Positions 6,265 to 16,094 of a DNA stretch of 37,499 nt are shown piece after piece. The notes under the pieces were generated by a model. The model was given only the letters and a program-made list of their open reading frames with translations, searched no databases and was not told the origin of the DNA. The stretch comes from DATMNI01 sp035570275 (GTDB taxonomy: Bacteria; Acidobacteriota; Terriglobia; Bryobacterales; Bryobacteraceae). The translations under genes and the position numbers were made by a program. The stretch spans positions 1 through 37,499 of the forward strand of contig DATMNI010000346.1 of assembly GCA_035570275.1 (NCBI GenBank), given 5' to 3'. Each line of letters opens with the position of its first letter. Positions within the stretch are counted from its first letter, which is position 1.

Positions 6265-9243
6265 CTAATTCCCGCGCGCCTTCACCGTGATCTCCACCGG
6301 ATCGCTGGCTTGCGCCGTGGCCAGCGACCGCACGGCCACCACCTGCGTTCCCGCCGAAAGGGTGTTCGGCACCTGCGCCTGAATCTGCCCGCTCGAAGTT
6401 ACCAGCAGCGGCACTGCAATGTCGCCGAAGGTCACGCACGATCCGCCCAGCACCGTGGGCGGCGGAATCGTGCTCGCCGTCGCCGCCGCGGCCAGGTGGG
6501 TGCCGCTGATGGTAATGAACGAGCCGGGCGAAAGGTTGGCCGTTCCGTCCGTCGAATTCACAATGCCCGACGCGCCCGCGTCGATTGCCGGCCGCGTATC
6601 CGAGCCCGTCGGCGTCAGCGAAATCACGCTCAGCCCGGAAATGGTAATAGCGTACGCCGTGGTCCCCGCCGAATCCACCACCATCTGCCGCGGATTGGTG
6701 TTCAACCGCGTGGTGCCGAAAACGTTGACCACCGGGTTCTCCGGCACCACGCCCGCCAGCGTCACTTCGCCAGTTGCCAGGTTCACGAAATCCAGCGTCG
6801 TGCGCGAATCGTCGCGCGTCACCGTGGTAATGTTTTGCCTCACCGGCGTGGAGAGCCGCAAAAACGTGTTGCTGTCCAGCGGCGCCGCGGTCGCCGTGTT
6901 GCGGTTGCCTGTGTTGATGATGGTAACGGTCGGAGGCCCGAACCCCGGTCCTCCGGGCGGCGTGACCCCGGTCGCGCCCGGCGAAGCCGAACCGCCGATG
7001 GTGGTCAGCGACGGATTCACTATCAGCCCGTCCACCAGGAAATACGACCCAGCCGGCCCCGCGCCCAACACGCCGTAGTATCCCTGAATCGGCGCCGGAA
7101 TCAGCAGCCTGCTGGTCACGTACGTGTCCGACAGGGAATCGTACACATAGGCGGTGCCGTTACCGCTCAGCGTAAGGATGGATTCATGGCCCGGCGTCGA
7201 GATCATCGCGCAGTTCGGGCAGCCGGTGAGCGTCACCGGAGTCACCGTATCCGCCGGGCGCGGCAGCGCCGTGTTGCCAACCACCTGCCACTGGGTCCCG
7301 TTCGACATCAGGAACTCCAGGCCGAACAGGCCCACCGCCAGCGACCGCGCGTAAATCGGGTTGCTGGTCCCGCTCCGCGGCACCGGCGGAAACACCACGC
7401 CATCCACCACCCGCCCCAGCGTCAGATCCACAATGCCGATCGATTCACCCCCGGTATGGGCTACGTACAGCGTATTACCGTCCGTGCTCATTGCCATCTG
7501 GTGCGGCATCTGCCCCACCGGAATCGGCGTCAGGAACGCCTGCTGCCGGGTATCGAAGACTTCGATCCGGTTGTATCCCGAATTGGTGATGTAAAGCCTG
7601 CCGTGGGCTTCATCGAGTAATATGTCTTGCAGTCCCTCGTTGCCGCTGGTATTCCCAGCCGTCCCGCCCGGGCTGTTGTTGAGCGTGGTAGGCACCGGAA
7701 ACACCACGCCGCGCTGGTCGCTCTGACGGTAGTTCATGTACACCCGGATGGTGTTCGGAATGTTGATCGCATCCGGCGACGAAAGCGTCACGTTGAGCGG
7801 CGTCCCCTGCTGCGTCCCGGCGCCCGTCCAGATGTTCGTCCCCGGTTGCCTGACCACCCCCGACCGTCCCGGTTCCATCGTGAACGTAATGGTCGAAGGC
7901 GCCAGACCGCTCGACTGCTGGTAGACCAGCGCCGTGCCGATGTTGGTTGCCACCACGGTATAGGTCAGGCGTCCCTTGCCCAGGTTGTTGATCTTCAACG
8001 TTCCGCTGGCCACCCCGCGGTTGCAATCGTCCATCGCCAGGAACACCTGCGTGGTCTCCGGCGCCAGGATTGGGTAATCGTACAGGTGGGCCAGCGGCAG
8101 GTCCAGCAGCCCGGAATCGGACAACCCCCAGGCCTCAGACCCGTCGGCCTTCATGACGACCCTGGCTACGATACTCTCCGGCAAATTGATCCCAAGGTGG
8201 ATCGCCAGGCTGGCCGGGTCGCTCACCAGCAGGGTGGACGAGTTGGAAGGCGGCGCGGGCGTCGTATTGGCCGCCGTATTAAACGCGCTGAACAACGTCG
8301 TGCCATCCGGCGAAAAAACGCTGCCGCCCACGTTTTGCGCCGTGTTGAACACGTTGGCAAAAGTGAAGGGTGCGTTGGCGTTATTCTGCTGCCCCACCAC
8401 GGCCAGGGTGGCGGTGTCGAACATCGTGAACCCGGCCATGAATCGCGAACCGTCGGGTGACATCGAGAGCACCGACGAGGCTCCCGAAATGGTCCGATTC
8501 CGCAGTACCACTCCCGAGGCCACTTCATACACAAAGATGTAGGTGGTAGCCGCGCTGGGGGTGATCACCCCCACGATCAGGCTTCCATCCGGCGTGCGCA
8601 GCAGCCTGCCGGTAAACGTCAGGACGGGCCGCGTCAGCGTAGTCGCCGGCAATGGGGCCGGCGTGGTGGGCAGCGCCGGAACCGTCACCAGTTGGAATGC
8701 CGAACTGCTGGTTTGGGTGCGATCGAACACCCCCAGCGTGCCCGTCGGAACGCCGGCCACCACGCCCGAGCCGAGCATGCTCACCAGCGCCCGCCCGTCG
8801 CTCCCAACTTCCACCCCTTGGGGCGCCGAAGGCAGCGTCTGGGTTTGCACCACCCGCCCTTGCGTCAGGTCCACCACGCTCAGTAAGGGCGACCCCGAGG
8901 CCACCTGCAACGTAGTGACGCCGCTGGCTACGTAGAGAAAGTTCCCGTCCATCGACATGGCCGCCGAGATGGGCCGCGTCCCCACCGGAATGGTGCCCAC
9001 AATCTGGTTGGTCGTGTAGTCGAAAATCCTCACTTGCGGGCTGCTATTGTTCACCAGGTACAGGCGTTGCCGGACCTCGTCGAGCACCACGTCGGAAGGC
9101 GTGCCGCCCTGTAGTTGGACCACGTTGCCGAAGGTCGCTGCCGCGGCCGTCTGCGCCCCGGCAGGCAACGCAGCCACCCCCAGACTCAGCAGCGCCAGGC
9201 CGCCGGTCAATGCCACGGAACGATAGAGACACCTTGGGTTCAC
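6265..9243 (-). CDS. Secreted YVTN-type beta-propeller protein with Solibacter-type C-terminal domain
   Basis: A 992-residue exported protein. Residues 1-31 form a signal peptide (hydrophobic GLALLSLGVAALPAGAQ, Ala-x-Ala-like cleavage). It then has two blocks of propeller repeats: about 45-390, with DVVLDEVRQRLYLVNNSSPQVRIFDYTTNQIVGTIPVG and similar units, and about 540-830, with DILLDEAHGRLYITNSGYNRIEVFDT. The two blocks open with near-parallel sentences, suggesting internal duplication. The last ~100 residues (VNSTDGTANLSPGSFITISGTHLA...GGSCVTFGDIAVPLLVTSSGQIQAQVPNTLS) match the TIGR03437 domain abundant in Solibacter. Start is GTG at 9243 with AAGGA upstream. A ligand or enzymatic role cannot be assigned; it probably works at the cell surface. 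Confidence 0.8.
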   Translation of the reverse strand: MNPRCLYRSVALTGGLALLSLGVAALPAGAQTAAAATFGNVVQLQGGTPSDVVLDEVRQRLYLVNNSSPQVRIFDYTTNQIVGTIPVGTRPISAAMSMDGNFLYVASGVTTLQVASGSPLLSVVDLTQGRVVQTQTLPSAPQGVEVGSDGRALVSMLGSGVVAGVPTGTLGVFDRTQTSSSAFQLVTVPALPTTPAPLPATTLTRPVLTFTGRLLRTPDGSLIVGVITPSAATTYIFVYEVASGVVLRNRTISGASSVLSMSPDGSRFMAGFTMFDTATLAVVGQQNNANAPFTFANVFNTAQNVGGSVFSPDGTTLFSAFNTAANTTPAPPSNSSTLLVSDPASLAIHLGINLPESIVARVVMKADGSEAWGLSDSGLLDLPLAHLYDYPILAPETTQVFLAMDDCNRGVASGTLKINNLGKGRLTYTVVATNIGTALVYQQSSGLAPSTITFTMEPGRSGVVRQPGTNIWTGAGTQQGTPLNVTLSSPDAINIPNTIRVYMNYRQSDQRGVVFPVPTTLNNSPGGTAGNTSGNEGLQDILLDEAHGRLYITNSGYNRIEVFDTRQQAFLTPIPVGQMPHQMAMSTDGNTLYVAHTGGESIGIVDLTLGRVVDGVVFPPVPRSGTSNPIYARSLAVGLFGLEFLMSNGTQWQVVGNTALPRPADTVTPVTLTGCPNCAMISTPGHESILTLSGNGTAYVYDSLSDTYVTSRLLIPAPIQGYYGVLGAGPAGSYFLVDGLIVNPSLTTIGGSASPGATGVTPPGGPGFGPPTVTIINTGNRNTATAAPLDSNTFLRLSTPVRQNITTVTRDDSRTTLDFVNLATGEVTLAGVVPENPVVNVFGTTRLNTNPRQMVVDSAGTTAYAITISGLSVISLTPTGSDTRPAIDAGASGIVNSTDGTANLSPGSFITISGTHLAAAATASTIPPPTVLGGSCVTFGDIAVPLLVTSSGQIQAQVPNTLSAGTQVVAVRSLATAQASDPVEITVKARGN

Positions 9244-9337
9244 GAGATTCCTTCCAGTAGACGCGGCTAAAGCCTATAGTACAACCTAAACACCGCCGGC
9301 GTGTGGAAGTTTCAGTGGTTGGTGGGCAGGCCGCCCG

Positions 9338-9706
9338 TCAATGGCCGTGTTTGGCGATGCGCGCGCGCAGGTGGCTGCCCAGCAGCGTCAACGGAGCAAA
9401 CAGCAGCATAGCCAAAAACTGCATCCAAAAAGCGCCCTCGCCGGGCCGCACAATCAGCGAAATGGCCGCCCCCATGGCGATAATGCAGCCTACGGCGAAG
9501 GCATGCATGAAGTACGCTTTGCGCGCCACCCAGGCGGCAACGAAGCCGGCGGCAACGCCGAAGCAGGCGCCATTTGCGGTGGCGAGGATCATGAAGCTGG
9601 CGCGCGCCGGACTCTGGGGGTGGTATCCGCTAATGGTGAACAGTGCCACCACGGACACCGCGAAAACGGCATATCCAAGGAGAATCGCCACTAGACTTCG
9701 CATCAT
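9338..9706 (-). CDS. Small integral membrane protein
   Basis: A 122-residue protein with four predicted membrane segments: about 4-26 (LVAILLGYAVFAVSVVALFTI), 38-60, 67-86 (HAFAVGCIIAMGAAISLIV) and 92-112 (FWMQFLAMLLFAPLTLLGSHL). It ends in a short basic tail. I do not recognise a family. It lies downstream of the glycosyltransferase region on the opposite strand and is probably monocistronic. The start is ATG 9706 (the next codon is also ATG), with GGAAG upstream. Confidence 0.65.
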   Translation of the reverse strand: MMRSLVAILLGYAVFAVSVVALFTISGYHPQSPARASFMILATANGACFGVAAGFVAAWVARKAYFMHAFAVGCIIAMGAAISLIVRPGEGAFWMQFLAMLLFAPLTLLGSHLRARIAKHGH

Positions 9707-9806
9707 AGGTTCGCTTCCTTAACCTGGTTTCCCTAACTGGTTTTTCCGGTGAGGAAAATTATACACCCACCGAGCCTCGGGCGTTGGCTCCCATCGGCAG
9801 GAGGGG

Positions 9807-9842
9807 CCGGAGCGGCCGGAGCGGCTGGAGCGGCAGGAGGGG
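9807..9842. repeat. Four tandem 9-bp GGAGCGG units
   Basis: CCGGAGCGG, CCGGAGCGG, CTGGAGCGG and CAGGAGGGG follow each other in the gap before the glycosyltransferase gene. Confidence 0.7.
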
Positions 9843-9874
9843 GCCGGGAGGGGCACGAGGTCGCGCGCGGTTTG

Positions 9875-9916
9875 CATTCTGTCTTCTGTCTCCTGACTTC
9901 TGCCTCCTGACTTCTG
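9875..9916. repeat. Six tandem heptads of (N)NTTCTG/NCTCCTG type
   Basis: CATTCTG TCTTCTG, TCTCCTG ACTTCTG and CCTCCTG ACTTCTG make an exact 7-bp period with the last TG invariant. This is a second heptad family, distinct from the CAGCNNN arrays. The gap 9707-9986 contains this array and the 9-mer array and no gene. Confidence 0.75.
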
Positions 9917-9986
9917 AATTCCTGCCTCGGTGCGCTACCGCACTTGGGAGCCCGGCGTGCTAGTCTGCATAGGACGCCTGACACCG

Positions 9987-11273
9987 ATGCCCGAAGTGGA
10001 TGCCGCTCCGCAAAACAGCCAGCAGGAAGAAGTGGAGACTGTTGCCACGGCGGATATCGTTCTGGGGGTTCTCAGCTACAACAACGCCGCTACCATCGCC
10101 GAGGTGATCCGCAACGCGATCCACGGGCTGGAGGCGAATTTTCCCGGCGGCCGCAGCGTGCTGGTGCACGCCGATGGCGGGTCGCACGACGGCACGGCCG
10201 AACTGGCGCTCCAGGCGGCGCCGGACCGGAAGACGATGGTGCAAGTGGCGTATCCGGTGTACCCGGTTCACCTGCTTTCACCCGACTATAATGGCATCCC
10301 CGGCAAAGGCAATGCCGTCCGCGCGGTGTTTGAAATCGCCCGAAAGCTTGATGCCAAAGCCTGCGCGCTGGTAGGCGCGGATCTCCGCGAGCTCACGCCG
10401 CAGTGGACCGAAGCCCTGGTTCGACCCGTGATCGAAGGCGGGTTCGACCTGGTGACGCCATACTACGTGCGCCACAAGTACGACGGCACGGTGATCAACG
10501 GCATTGTGTACCCGCTGGTGCGGGCGCTCTATGGCAAACAGATTCGCCAGCCCATTGGCGCCGACTTCGGCTACTCGGCGAAACTGATCCTCCACCTCAC
10601 GCAACAAGCCCCATGGGATTCAGATGTTACCGGCGCCGGTGTAGATGCCTGGATCACCATGCAAAGCATCGCCTGGAACTTCCAGCTTGCCCAGGCCAAT
10701 CTCGGACCGCGCGTGCAGAACGCGGGCGGGCCGCCGCTGGAGTTGAGTACGGCTTTGGCACAAGTGCTGGGTTCGCTCTTCACCCAAATCCACCACACCG
10801 CCTCGGCCTGGCAGCGCTTCCGGGCCTCGGAGCCGGTGCCGGTTTTCGGTTCGGCCCCGCGCCAGGCGCCCGAGCATCTGCCGGTCGACGTGCAGCCGAT
10901 GATCGATTCCTTCCGGCTGGGTTTCCGCAATCTGCGGGAGATCTGGCGCGAAGTGCTTCCGCCCGCCACCTTGCTGGAATTGAAAAAGCTGGCATCCCAA
11001 CCCGATGCCACGTTCCGTTTCGTCGACAGCACATGGGCGCGGATCATATACGATTTCGCCCTGGCGCACCGGATGCGCATAATGGACAGCAACCACCTGC
11101 TGCAGGCGATCACGCCGTTGTATCTCGGCTGGCTGGCTTCCTACGCGCTGCAGGTACGGGAGGCCAACGCCGGGGAAGTAGAACAGTTTGTTGAGGCGTT
11201 GTGCCAGAGCTTCGAAACGCAGAAGGGTTACTTCGTCGCGCGCTGGCGCTGGCCGGACAGGTTCAATCCATGA
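9987..11273 (+). CDS. GT-A glycosyltransferase, glucosyl/mannosylglycerate synthase-like
   Basis: A 428-residue soluble enzyme. VLGVLSYNNAATIAEVI opens a GT-A nucleotide-sugar fold. HADGGSHDGTAELA supplies the first acidic region, GIPGKGNAVRAVFE matches the GKGD/GKGN loop, and LVGADLRELTPQW carries the DxD-like motif. YYVRHKYDGTVINGIVYPLVRALYGKQIRQPIGADFGYS is typical of retaining enzymes related to mannosylglycerate/glucosyl-3-phosphoglycerate synthases. The long helical C-terminal domain also fits. A role making a glycerate-type compatible solute is supported by the trehalose genes 2 kb away, but the sugar and acceptor are inferred. ATG 9987 is preferred to the GTG/TTG starts upstream; the ribosome site is weak. 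Confidence 0.65.
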   Translation: MPEVDAAPQNSQQEEVETVATADIVLGVLSYNNAATIAEVIRNAIHGLEANFPGGRSVLVHADGGSHDGTAELALQAAPDRKTMVQVAYPVYPVHLLSPDYNGIPGKGNAVRAVFEIARKLDAKACALVGADLRELTPQWTEALVRPVIEGGFDLVTPYYVRHKYDGTVINGIVYPLVRALYGKQIRQPIGADFGYSAKLILHLTQQAPWDSDVTGAGVDAWITMQSIAWNFQLAQANLGPRVQNAGGPPLELSTALAQVLGSLFTQIHHTASAWQRFRASEPVPVFGSAPRQAPEHLPVDVQPMIDSFRLGFRNLREIWREVLPPATLLELKKLASQPDATFRFVDSTWARIIYDFALAHRMRIMDSNHLLQAITPLYLGWLASYALQVREANAGEVEQFVEALCQSFETQKGYFVARWRWPDRFNP

Positions 11274-11280
11274 GCGAAGA

Positions 11281-11340
11281 GGGATTAACAATCCGCCGCA
11301 GGTTATCAACCTGCCCCACACGCAGGTTATCGACCTGCCC
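11281..11340. repeat. REP-like palindromic repeat, copy 2
   Basis: ATTAACAATCCGCCGCAGGT is a degraded form of the first dyad in copy 1. It is followed by two GCAGGTTATCrACCTGCC dyads. The element fills nearly all of the 82-bp gap between the glycosyltransferase and the MscS-like gene, so it would lie in the leader of the latter or in the shared transcript. Confidence 0.7.
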
Positions 11341-11355
11341 TACAAAGGAGCGGCT

Positions 11356-12057
11356 ATGTTGACTCATGCAAACGAAGTGCTGGCCCTGGCGGCCGGCAGG
11401 ATCGTCAATACCGTGGCCGGTTTTATTCCTGGGCTGCTGGCGCTGTTGATCATGCTGGTCTTCACGATATTGGCGGCAGTCCTGGTGCGCTCGGTGTTGC
11501 GCCGCATTCTGGAGCGGGTTCGGTTCGACGATCGCGTCACCCAATGGGGCGTGCCGGCGCTGGCCGGTTGGGAGCCGGCACGAAGGCCTTCCGCGGTGGT
11601 GGCGCAGTTATCGTTCTGGGTGGTGGTGCTGCTGGGTTTGCTGGCCGGCATCAGCGCATTGGATCCCACACTGACTTCGCTGCTGGTGGTGCGGCTGTTC
11701 GACTACCTGCCCAAGGTAGCGGCCGCCGCCGCCGTATCGATTGCCGGATTCCTGCTGGCGCGGTTCCTGGCGCGCAGCGTGCTGATCAACGCCGTCAACT
11801 TGCAGATCCAATCGGCGCGGCTGCTGAGTTTGGGCGTGAAGTGGCTGGTGATGGTGCTCACGGCCGCGATGGCGATGGACCACCTGGGGATCGGCGGGCC
11901 GATCGTGCAGTTGGCTTTCGCCATTCTCTTCGGCGGCATCGTGCTCACGCTGTCGCTGGCATTGGGTTTGGGTTCGAAGGAAATGGTGAGCCGCTCCTGG
12001 GAGCGCCAGGCGGACAAGAGCGAGCGGGAAGCCGAGGAGCAGTTTCATCATTTGTAG
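11356..12057 (+). CDS. MscS-like membrane protein with conserved TM-helix repeats
   Basis: A 233-residue membrane protein with five hydrophobic segments, at about 20-43, 76-98, 112-134, 156-175 and 184-205. The first motif GLLALLIMLVFTILAAVLVRSVLRRILER and the last LAFAILFGGIVLTLSLALGLGSKEMVSR are the 'conserved TM helix' pattern found in MscS-related small-conductance channels. It lacks a large cytoplasmic MscS beta domain. The tail is charged (QADKSEREAEEQFHHL). Start ATG 11356 has AAAGGAG at 11344-11350. The direction and closeness to the solute glycosyltransferase suggest a joint osmotic-stress role; gating by tension is inferred. Confidence 0.75.
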   Translation: MLTHANEVLALAAGRIVNTVAGFIPGLLALLIMLVFTILAAVLVRSVLRRILERVRFDDRVTQWGVPALAGWEPARRPSAVVAQLSFWVVVLLGLLAGISALDPTLTSLLVVRLFDYLPKVAAAAAVSIAGFLLARFLARSVLINAVNLQIQSARLLSLGVKWLVMVLTAAMAMDHLGIGGPIVQLAFAILFGGIVLTLSLALGLGSKEMVSRSWERQADKSEREAEEQFHHL

Positions 12058-12095
12058 CCGCGGCAGCTTCTCCCCGATACTTCGGTGCTGCAACA

Positions 12096-12668
12096 ATGGG
12101 CAGCATGGCCTTGATCGTTTTCTTCCGGGGTATCAACGTTGGAGGACACAGGACTTTTCGTCCGAGCGTGCTCGCCAAAGAACTGGGCATCTACGATGCC
12201 GTGAGCGTGGGCGCCGCAGGCACGCTGGTCGTTCGCAAACCTGGGTTGCGCGCAAAGTTCCTTGCCGAATTGCGCCGGAAGCTGCCCTTCGAAGCAACAA
12301 TCGCTTTCTGCGACGGCAGTGATCTGATTCGACTAGAGATGGACAATCCGTTTGGAACTGAGCCACCGCCCGCAGATGTTGTTCAATTTGTAAGCATCCT
12401 GTCGGAGGCTGGACGCCGCGGCGTTTCTCTTCCGATTGCTCTTCCCGAAGGTGGGGAGTGGCTGGTGCGAATCATTGGCTCGAAGAATCGTCTTGTGTAT
12501 GGGGTGTACCGCCGCCACATGAAAACGATTGGCTATCTCGGCCAGATCGACAGGCTCTTTGGGGCGCCGGCGACAACGCGCAGTTGGAACACAATACTCT
12601 CCGTGCTACGGATTCTGAAATCCGGCGAGCCCGGCCGTACTGCCGGCGCTACGCGAGCGCGACGATAG
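12096..12668 (+). CDS. DUF1697 family protein
   Basis: A 190-residue soluble protein. FFRGINVGGHRTFRPSVLAKELGIYDAV...AGTLVVRKP is the characteristic DUF1697 opening (LLRGINVGG). The closing ATTRSWNTILSVLRI matches the family's C-terminal 'TtRnWnTv'. The biochemical role of DUF1697 is not known. ATG 12096 and ATG 12105 are both possible; neither has a strong ribosome site. The 3' end overlaps the convergent VapC gene by 20 bp, so the last residues (GEPGRTAGATRARR) may not be ancestral. Confidence 0.75.
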   Translation: MGSMALIVFFRGINVGGHRTFRPSVLAKELGIYDAVSVGAAGTLVVRKPGLRAKFLAELRRKLPFEATIAFCDGSDLIRLEMDNPFGTEPPPADVVQFVSILSEAGRRGVSLPIALPEGGEWLVRIIGSKNRLVYGVYRRHMKTIGYLGQIDRLFGAPATTRSWNTILSVLRILKSGEPGRTAGATRARR

Positions 12669-13054
12669 GCAGACCATCAATACCTTCGAAATCGCTGTCG
12701 CGGCTGACGAGAGTCGCACCGATGGCAAGTGCCGTAGCGGCGACCCACAGGTCGTTTTCGTCCAGCCTGAGGCCCCGCTGTTGGCGAGCCACCTTAACCG
12801 CCGCGTAATAGTCGCCTGCCCGTTCCGGGACCGGTTCGCACCGGAAGGCAGCCAAAAAACTGACGGCCGGTCTCTTCCAGTTCCGTGCGCCGTCTGCCCG
12901 CCGGAAGTCTGGCAATGCCGAAAAGTACCTCGCCTCGAACGATCGTACAAGTAACCACGCGATCGTCCAGGTCTAGTCCGGCCATCCAGGTCTCGGTTCG
13001 CGGAGCCGCTCGCATCAAATCGCTGATCGCGTTTGTGTCGAGTAGATAGGTCAC
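12649..13054 (-). pseudogene. vapC: VapC PIN toxin with homopolymer frameshift
   Basis: From GTG 13054 the minus strand reads VTYLLDTNAISDLMRAAPRT...VVTCTIVRGEVLFGIARLPAGRRRTELEE, with the first catalytic Asp (LLDTN) and the Glu (RGEVLFG). After a run of six T (A6 at 12854-12859 on the plus strand) continuity moves to another frame. That frame reads FLAAFRCEPVPERAGDYYAAVKVARQQRGLRLDENDLWVAATALAIGATLVSRDSDFEGIDGLPIVAL, with the third acidic cluster (DENDLWVAA) and the last acid (SRDSDF). Five T instead of six would restore an intact 134-residue toxin. All PIN residues are present once restored. Either an inactivated toxin, a slippage-switched one, or a sequence error. Confidence 0.75.
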
Positions 13055-13311
13055 TCCGTCGGCCACTCGTCGAAGGCGCCCCCGTCGCGCACTGGCAGCC
13101 GGGCGGAAGCAATCGCGGCCTCCAGATCATCGACCGCCGCTGAACTAGGATGAGGAAGCGCCCGAACGGTTCGCAACACAACCTGAGGCGAACTCGCCCT
13201 GTCGAAAAGAGAACGCAGGCTATCGAGCGCCACCTGCTCGACGCTCTTCTGCTGCGCCGCCGCGATCCCCGCCAGACCACGTGCGAGGTCATCCGGGATG
13301 TGAATCGTCAT
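13051..13311 (-). CDS. vapB: VapB-type antitoxin
   Basis: An 86-residue protein beginning MTIHIPDDLARGLAGIAAAQ. It has a ribbon-helix-helix-like N-terminus (strand, then helices DDLARGLAGIAAAQQKSVEQVALDSLRSL) and an acidic toxin-binding C-terminus (AAVDDLEAAIASARLP...GGAFDEWPTE). GAGGAA is placed before the ATG at 13311. Its stop overlaps the toxin GTG in GTGA at 13051-13054, which is why I place the toxin start there and not at 13066. It should autoregulate the operon. The antitoxin is intact while the toxin is frameshifted. Confidence 0.78.
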   Translation of the reverse strand: MTIHIPDDLARGLAGIAAAQQKSVEQVALDSLRSLFDRASSPQVVLRTVRALPHPSSAAVDDLEAAIASARLPVRDGGAFDEWPTE

Positions 13312-13519
13312 CTGTTCCTCGATACCATTGTCTCAACACGGGAGCGCCTGCATCAAGCTGTCGCAGAACACCGGGCGTCTTCGCCTGAGCGCGTTGCCGT
13401 GAAGCCGAGTGCGATTCCTGGCGACAGCAGGGCGTGCCCTGCGGTCGAAACTCCTGTGAAATCGCAATTGTCGGAGGGGCCGGATGGTGATCCTTAAGCT
13501 TAATTGAACCGTATTGACC

Positions 13520-15175
<1,656 letters not shown>

Positions 15176-15176
15176 T

Positions 15177-15310
15177 CAGCGATCAGCTTTCAGCTTTCAG
15201 CATATAGCTTTCAGCACTCAGCTTTCAGCATTCAGCCGTCAGCTAAACCAGCAACCCCGGCGTGAACGCCAGGTTGAAGCTGATAGCTGACGGCTGACCG
15301 CTGAAAGCTT
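15177..15310. repeat. Inverted heptad array (CAGCNNN)n, element A
   Basis: The left arm has ten consecutive heptads, CAGCGAT CAGCTTT CAGCTTT and so on, at 15177-15246. One of them starts TAGC. The right arm at 15276-15310 has five heptads of the reverse-complement type (GAAGCTG ATAGCTG ACGGCTG ACCGCTG AAAGCTT). The arms can pair into a long stem with a roughly 29-nt loop. The element fills the whole otsB-treS gap (15176-15311). The same kind of element occurs at 34027-34122, with a short piece at 20052-20072. Confidence 0.85.
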
Positions 15311-15311
15311 T

Positions 15312-16094
15312 TCATCGCTTCCCGTTCAGCCATGCCAGGAACACGCCCACCTGCCCGGGGTCCCCCACGTGGTACCGAGCCGCGGTGTCCTGCTCGGCAT
15401 CGCCCACGCGAATTGTGATTTCGCCCGGCAACTGGACAAATGCGTCTTCGTCGGTGCGATCGTCTCCGATATAAATGGACGCTGCACCGGGCCCGGCGAG
15501 GCGCGCGTTGATCCAGCAAACGGCCGCGCCCTTGTGCCATTTCGTACGCGGCACGATCTCAAAAACCTTTTTGCCCGCGTTCAGTTGGAAGACGGCGGAA
15601 CAGTGTGCCAGTGCGGCATGCACGATGTTGGCGACGGCCCGTTCCTCGCGCGCGGCCGCCTGGCGGTAGTGAACGCTGGCCGTGAGCGCCTTATCTTCCA
15701 CCCAGGCGCCCCGAATGTGACGGAGCGAACCATTCAGGCCGTCCACCAGCCGCTTCAACAACTCCCGCTTGGCCAGGGCGGACGGTTCCACGAAATTCAA
15801 GCCCCGGCCGCTGATCTCCAGACCATGGTTCCCCGCGTAAACCACGTTCGGAATTCCGACGCGCTGCTGCAGATCGTCCACCGCACGGCCGCTGATAAAG
15901 GCCAGCAGCGTGTCATCGCGCCCCGCCAGGGACTCCAGTACCGCTTTCATCCCGGGTTCAAGCTGCGCATCGCCGGCGTTGGCGACGATGGGCGTCACGG
16001 TGCCATCGAAATCCAGAAACAGCGAGAGGCGGCCGGCATCGCGCACCTGCTCCCAAACTTCAGCGAGCCCGTCCGGCAACAAGGGTCGAGACAT
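15312..16094 (-). CDS. otsB: Trehalose-6-phosphate phosphatase
   Basis: A 260-residue HAD-superfamily phosphatase that removes phosphate from trehalose-6-phosphate. FLDFDGTVTPI (about 26-36) is motif I with the nucleophile Asp. LLAFISGRAVDDL is motif II. KGAAVCWIN precedes motif IV at about 203-213, GDDRTDEDAF, which binds Mg2+. NHGLEISGRGL is the typical OtsB cap-side segment. ATG 16094 lies 35 bases inside the 3' end of otsA, so translation is probably coupled. The product of OtsA is its substrate. Confidence 0.92.
   Translation of the reverse strand: MSRPLLPDGLAEVWEQVRDAGRLSLFLDFDGTVTPIVANAGDAQLEPGMKAVLESLAGRDDTLLAFISGRAVDDLQQRVGIPNVVYAGNHGLEISGRGLNFVEPSALAKRELLKRLVDGLNGSLRHIRGAWVEDKALTASVHYRQAAAREERAVANIVHAALAHCSAVFQLNAGKKVFEIVPRTKWHKGAAVCWINARLAGPGAASIYIGDDRTDEDAFVQLPGEITIRVGDAEQDTAARYHVGDPGQVGVFLAWLNGKR

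Noticed and set aside
5896..7620. Long plus-strand ORF of 574 codons
   Set aside because: It is mostly antisense to the 992-residue propeller gene, is Arg/His-rich and lacks a ribosome site. A shadow of GC-rich codons.
15177..15310. CRISPR array
   Set aside because: The repeats are 7 bp with no spacers and no cas genes are present.
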